Assembly (NCBI GenBank): GCA_023433925.1 | Contig: JAEYTO010000116.1 | Coordinates: forward strand, 1 to 9,344 | Direction of reading: 5' to 3' | DNA length: 9,344 nucleotides | Origin: Pseudomonadota bacterium | Lineage (GTDB): Bacteria; Desulfobacterota; Desulfovibrionia; Desulfovibrionales; Desulfovibrionaceae | Shown: positions 4,958 to 9,344 of the stretch, in pieces | Position numbering within the stretch: position 1 is the first letter of the stretch | How the letters are laid out: each line of letters begins with the position of its first letter | Program-made: the position numbers and the translations under genes | The notes under the pieces: generated by a model | Databases searched by the model: none | Told to the model about the DNA's origin: nothing | Seen by the model: the letters and a program-made list of their open reading frames with translations, nothing else

Positions 4958-5821
4958 ATGCCAAGCAAGATCAAGCGCATATACATCGTGACCAAGATGG
5001 GCGACGGGGGAGCGCTGGACCTGGGCCGGGAGATATGCGCCTGGCTCGCGGCCCGCGGGGTCACGGTCATGGTGCGGGAGCACTGTCAGGATTCCGGCGG
5101 CTGCCTCCTGGAGGGGCCGGAACGGCCAGACATGGCCCTTGTGCTCGGCGGTGACGGCACGCTCCTCTCCGTGGCCCGCAAGGCCATGCCCACGGGCATT
5201 CCGCTCCTGGGCGTCAACATGGGCCATCTGGGCTTCCTGACCAAGGCGGATGCCAGCGACTGGCCGGCGCGCCTAGGGCGTATCCTGGAGCGCATCCTGG
5301 AGCGCGGGCTGGAGGTCGAGGAGCGGATGGCCCTGCGCTGCGAGATCGTGCGTGACGGCCAGGTCGTGCGCAGGGGCACGGCCGTCAACGACATAGTCGT
5401 CAGCCGCGGCGCCATGGCCCGACTGGTGCGCCTGCGCCTGTTCTGCCAGGGCGAGCCCGTGGCGGCCCTGCGCGCCGATGGAGTCATCGTGTCCTCGCCC
5501 ACGGGCTCCACGGCCTACGCCGTCTCGGCCGGCGGCCCCATCATCCATCCCGGCCTCGAAGCCATCGGCGTCACGGCCGTCTGCTCCTTCATGGGCATCC
5601 TGCGCTCGCTGGTCGTTCCGGCGACCTTCAGCGTGGAGGTGCTCGTGGAGGAATCCTGGGGCGAGGTCTTCCTCACGGAGGATGGCCAGCAGGGCCAGCG
5701 GCTCATGACCGGCGACTTGGTGCGCGTGCTCAGGGCCGAGCAGGGGCTGCGCCTCGTGAGCGTCGAGGGCGTCAGCTACTTCGCCACCCTCCAAGAGAAA
5801 GGCTTCGCCCATCAGGGCTGA
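4958..5821 (+). CDS. nadK: NAD kinase (NadK/PpnK)
   Basis: NadK phosphorylates the 2'-OH of the adenosine ribose of NAD using ATP or polyphosphate, making NADP in the cytoplasm. The 287 residues match bacterial NadK in length. Motifs seen are GGDGTLL (64-70, the GGDGT catalytic/nucleotide motif), GVNMGHLGFLT (85-95), VNDIVVSRG (143-151, the conserved NDxxV segment), and ADGVIVSSPTGSTAYAVSAGGPI (173-195, the NAD-binding signature). The start is fixed by AGGGA at 4947-4951 and by an in-frame TAG at 4946-4948. A small in-frame tandem repeat encodes RILE-RILE-RGLE at residues 108-119. The gene stands alone on the plus strand, divergent from flgM. No functional link to motility is implied. Confidence 0.96.
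   Translation: MPSKIKRIYIVTKMGDGGALDLGREICAWLAARGVTVMVREHCQDSGGCLLEGPERPDMALVLGGDGTLLSVARKAMPTGIPLLGVNMGHLGFLTKADASDWPARLGRILERILERGLEVEERMALRCEIVRDGQVVRRGTAVNDIVVSRGAMARLVRLRLFCQGEPVAALRADGVIVSSPTGSTAYAVSAGGPIIHPGLEAIGVTAVCSFMGILRSLVVPATFSVEVLVEESWGEVFLTEDGQQGQRLMTGDLVRVLRAEQGLRLVSVEGVSYFATLQEKGFAHQG
5279..5314 (+). repeat. Three 12-base tandem units inside nadK
   Basis: CGTATCCTGGAG, CGCATCCTGGAG and CGCGGGCTGGAG follow each other in frame and encode RILE, RILE and RGLE. The region corresponds to a surface helix in NadK proteins. It may be a slippage duplication. Confidence 0.6.
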
Positions 5822-6068
5822 TCCGCGTCTCCCGATCCGGTCCCACCGCATTCCGAAGCATTTCCGGCTCCGCGCCCGCAAGCCGGCCGACCGCGTTTTG
5901 ACGTACGTTGTTCTTGCGCGGTGTCCGCGCCTTGGATAAGGTGCGAGGCATGGAAAAGCGGTGCGCATGCATTGGACCGTTCCGCCGTAAAGCGTGCATG
6001 GATGTTCATCATTCCGGTACTGCCGACGACTGGTCGGTCCATGCCGGCACAGACGCATGGAGGCGCGC
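5822..6068 (+). other. nadK-mltA spacer
   Basis: A 247-base stretch without a supported gene. Two hairpins occur: CCGGCT/AGCCGG (5864-5869 with 5881-5886, 11-base loop) and GCGCGG/CCGCGC (5916-5921 with 5925-5930, loop TGT). Neither has a T-run, though either could end the nadK transcript. A promoter for mltA is expected here but not clearly seen; TTGACG at 5898-5903 has no good -10 at normal spacing. Confidence 0.45.
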
Positions 6069-7328
6069 ATGCTAAGATGTCCATGCACGTGCATCCTGGC
6101 CGTCATCCTTTCCCTTGGTCTGTGCATGGGAGCGGGCTGCGCCAAGCGGCACCAGCAGATTCCAGCCGCACGCCACGACGGCTACATGCTCGTCCCACCC
6201 AAGACGGCGGAGGGCTTGGCCGCGGGACTTTCACCCGAGGGGCAGGAGCTTTCGAGCTGGCTCGACTTGCGGCAGCCGCTCCTACACTCCCTGTCCTACC
6301 TGCAATCCAAGCCCCAGCATGAGCTGGCAGCCGCCCGCGAGGACGCGCACCTGACCTGGGGCAGGCTGACCAGCAGCGCTCTCAAGCTGCTCTGGCTCCT
6401 GCCCCGGTTGGACAAGGAGCCGGAGCTGCTCGCCAAGGAGTTCGAGTGGTACAGGCTCGGGCCCGAGCCGATATTCACGGGCTATTACGCGCCGGTCATC
6501 GAGGCCAGCCTCGCGCCCGACGAGGTCTACCGCCATCCGCTCTACGCCGTGCCGCCGGACCTCAAGCGCATCAACCTGGGCTCCTTGCGGCCCGAGTTGC
6601 GCGGGCAGGTGCATTATTACCGGGTCGAGGGCGAGAACATCAGGCCCTACCACAGCCGCCGGGAGATCGAACTCGGCGGCGTCTTGGCGGGCCGCAACCT
6701 GGAGATCGCCTGGGCCAAGGACCCCCTGGACCTGTTCTATCTGCACGTGCAGGGCTCGGGGTACCTGCGCCTGCCCGACGGCAGCCTGGTCAAGGCTCAG
6801 TTCGGGGGCAAGAACGGCCGGCCCTTCAAGTCCATCAGCCAGGTGCTCCTGGAGAAAGGCCACTTGCGCCAAAACGAGCTGAGCCGCGCGCGCATCGCCG
6901 CGTATCTGGACGCCAACCCGCACACGAAGCACGAACTGCTCGCCGAGAACGAGAGCTTCATCTTCTTCCAGTTGGGCCAAGGCCAGCCTCAGGGGGCCAT
7001 GCAGCGGCCCCTGACAGCCCTGGTCAGCCTGGCCGCCGATCCCAGGCTCATGCCGCTCGGGTCGATCATGGCCTTCTCCACGGTCTTGCCCCCGGATCGT
7101 CCGGGTGGTACACCCCGGCGCGTTGCCGGCCTCGGCCTGGCCCAGGACACGGGCTCGGCCATCAAGGGCAACCGTTTCGACCTCTACTGCGGAACGGGCA
7201 AGGAGCGGGAGCACCTGGCCTGCCATATCAAGACCGAAGCCGCGGTGTACCTGCTCCTGTGCCGGGAGGAACACCTGGCCCTGGCGCCATCCGTCATACA
7301 GCCCGTGAGGGACGAGGAAAACCGATGA
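6069..7328 (+). CDS. mltA: Membrane-bound lytic murein transglycosylase A (MltA family)
   Basis: MltA cleaves the beta-1,4 bond between MurNAc and GlcNAc in peptidoglycan, leaving 1,6-anhydro-MurNAc, and normally acts as an outer-membrane lipoprotein facing the periplasm. With the start at ATG 6069 (GGAGG at 6059-6063, five bases upstream) the protein has 419 residues. Residues 1-24 form a signal peptide ending GAGC, a likely lipobox with G rather than L at -3. MltA landmarks are FTGYYAPVIEAS (136-147), HVQGSGYLRLPDG (226-238), FGGKNGRPFKSI (245-256), NESFIFFQ (294-301), SLAADPRLMPLG (320-331), and the 3D-domain stretch AQDTGSAIKGNRFDLYCG (358-375). Asp360 in the last is the likely catalytic acid by family analogy. 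The open frame extends up to 5994, but that extension lacks a ribosome binding site. The stop overlaps the next gene. Confidence 0.94.
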   Translation: MLRCPCTCILAVILSLGLCMGAGCAKRHQQIPAARHDGYMLVPPKTAEGLAAGLSPEGQELSSWLDLRQPLLHSLSYLQSKPQHELAAAREDAHLTWGRLTSSALKLLWLLPRLDKEPELLAKEFEWYRLGPEPIFTGYYAPVIEASLAPDEVYRHPLYAVPPDLKRINLGSLRPELRGQVHYYRVEGENIRPYHSRREIELGGVLAGRNLEIAWAKDPLDLFYLHVQGSGYLRLPDGSLVKAQFGGKNGRPFKSISQVLLEKGHLRQNELSRARIAAYLDANPHTKHELLAENESFIFFQLGQGQPQGAMQRPLTALVSLAADPRLMPLGSIMAFSTVLPPDRPGGTPRRVAGLGLAQDTGSAIKGNRFDLYCGTGKEREHLACHIKTEAAVYLLLCREEHLALAPSVIQPVRDEENR

Positions 7329-7966
7329 CCATCGCCGACCTGAAGCAGCTCATTATCCACTGCGTGACCATGCAGCTTGAGAACGTGGTCCGCTGGCACG
7401 ACAATGGCCCGGGCGAGGCCTGCGGCTGCGGCCACGGCCATGATGAAATTTCCCCCGGCACCGTGCTCCACCTCGCCGAGGAGGAGCACAAGACCAATTT
7501 CCTCCTGTGGCACGTGGAGGACGAGGCCCGCCGGCGCGACGTGGGCGACGCCGTCATCGCCCAGTGCAAGCGCGACATCGACAAGCTCAACCAGCGCCGC
7601 AACGACCTCATCGAGAAGATCGATCACTGTCTCACGGCCCTGGCCGAGCCCTGCGTGCCCGAGTCCGCGCCCCAGGCCTACAACACGGAAACCATCGGCA
7701 GCGCCCTGGACAGGTTGTCCATCATCTGCCTCAAAATCTTCCACATGGACGAGCAGATGAAGCGCTCCGACGCCGGTCCCGAGCACGTGGAGACCTGCGG
7801 CCGCAGGCTCGCCGTGCTTGCCCAGCAGCACAAGGACCTCGTGGCCAGCGTCATCGACCTGCTGGACGAGTACGCGGCCGGCGTGAAGAGGCCCAAGGTC
7901 TACTTCCAGTTCAAGATGTACAACGATCCCCAGCTCAATCCCGCGCTGTACAAGGCCCCCAAGTAA
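7325..7966 (+). CDS. DUF4254 family protein, function unknown
   Basis: A 213-residue, mainly helical, charged protein without signal peptide or membrane segment, so probably cytoplasmic. The central segment NFLLWHVEDEARRRDVGDAVIAQ followed by CKRDIDKLNQRRNDLIEKID (58-100) is the hallmark I associate with DUF4254. Near the N-terminus CGCGHGH (33-39) is a compact Cys/His cluster that could bind metal; further Cys residues are scattered (C13, C81, C102, C110, C135, C168). The C-terminus reads KVYFQFKMYNDPQLNPALYK. The ATG overlaps the mltA TGA (ATGA at 7325-7328), with GAGGA about eight bases upstream, so translation is coupled to mltA. This suggests, but does not prove, a link to the cell envelope. 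I do not know its biochemical activity. Confidence 0.85.
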   Translation: MTIADLKQLIIHCVTMQLENVVRWHDNGPGEACGCGHGHDEISPGTVLHLAEEEHKTNFLLWHVEDEARRRDVGDAVIAQCKRDIDKLNQRRNDLIEKIDHCLTALAEPCVPESAPQAYNTETIGSALDRLSIICLKIFHMDEQMKRSDAGPEHVETCGRRLAVLAQQHKDLVASVIDLLDEYAAGVKRPKVYFQFKMYNDPQLNPALYKAPK

Positions 7967-8104
7967 GGATCGGCCTCCGGCCGAAGTTGCCAAAAGGGCG
8001 CGCTCGGCTTACATGTTTCGTTTCGGGCCGGGTGGCGGCATGCCTTCCGGCCCTGCGCCGGGCGCGAGCCCCGGCGACCCCACGCCATGCACAAGGAGCC
8101 GGAG
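7967..8104 (+). other. DUF4254-gatB spacer
   Basis: These 138 bases hold TCGGCC/GGCCGA (7970-7975 with 7979-7984), a six-bp hairpin starting four bases after the stop. They also hold GGGCCGG/CCGGCCC (8025-8031 with 8047-8053, 15-base loop). Neither is followed by Ts, so neither is a classic terminator. No clear promoter for gatB is visible. AAGGAG at 8093-8098 is its ribosome binding site. Confidence 0.5.

Positions 8105-9344
<1,240 letters not shown>

Noticed and set aside
6083..6094. Perfect 12-base palindrome ATGCACGTGCAT as an operator
   Set aside because: It lies inside the mltA signal-peptide codons, and one or two such palindromes are expected by chance in a window this long.
6282..7274. 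A 330-codon minus-strand open frame opposite mltA
   Set aside because: It lies antisense to MltA motifs and shows no family signature.
6446..7324. Upstream extension of the DUF4254 frame
   Set aside because: The frame is open far upstream only because it is a shadow of mltA. The ATG at 7325 with GAGGA ahead and the ATGA overlap gives the right start.

Overview
The window is a flagellar late-assembly and checkpoint locus joined to housekeeping genes. The gene order flgK-flgL-csrA-fliW, then flgM with a small FlgM-associated protein, together with GC-rich coding DNA and the protein sequences, points to a sulfate-reducing deltaproteobacterium of the Desulfovibrionaceae. This assignment rests on recalled family knowledge; no search was run.

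Layout: (1) Positions 1-2474, plus strand: the 3' part of flgK and a complete, unusually long flgL, encoding the two hook-filament junction proteins. (2) Positions 2475-2779: a 305-base spacer packed with inverted repeats, including an 8-bp closing helix around several hairpins. (3) Positions 2780-3435: csrA and fliW, overlapping by about 25 bases; they encode the mRNA-binding regulator and its flagellin-sensing antagonist. (4) Positions 3436-4086: about 650 bases with no convincing gene, holding hairpins, a probable terminator, a repeat-like segment and a G-quadruplex motif. (5) Positions 4087-4821, minus strand: a two-gene operon, a FlgM-associated protein followed by flgM, preceded by a near-consensus sigma-28 promoter at 4847-4873. 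(6) Positions 4958-5821, plus strand: nadK. (7) Positions 6069-7966: an mltA-family lytic transglycosylase coupled by an ATGA overlap to a DUF4254 protein. (8) Positions 8105-9344: gatB, cut by the window end.

The flagellar genes fit together as a checkpoint module. FlgK and FlgL build the junction on which flagellin polymerises. FlgM holds sigma-28 inactive until it is exported through the finished hook. CsrA represses translation of target mRNAs (flagellin in characterised species) until FliW, released from flagellin, removes it. The sigma-28 site ahead of the flgM operon implies negative feedback on sigma-28. NadK (NADP synthesis), MltA (murein turnover) and GatB (Gln/Asn-tRNA amidation) are unrelated to motility by known function.

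No wholly novel system is evident. The points most worth a second look are the structured flgL-csrA spacer, the duplicated Asp-box domain in FlgL, the sigma-28 promoter with its consequence for the start codon, and the poorly understood FlgM-associated protein.
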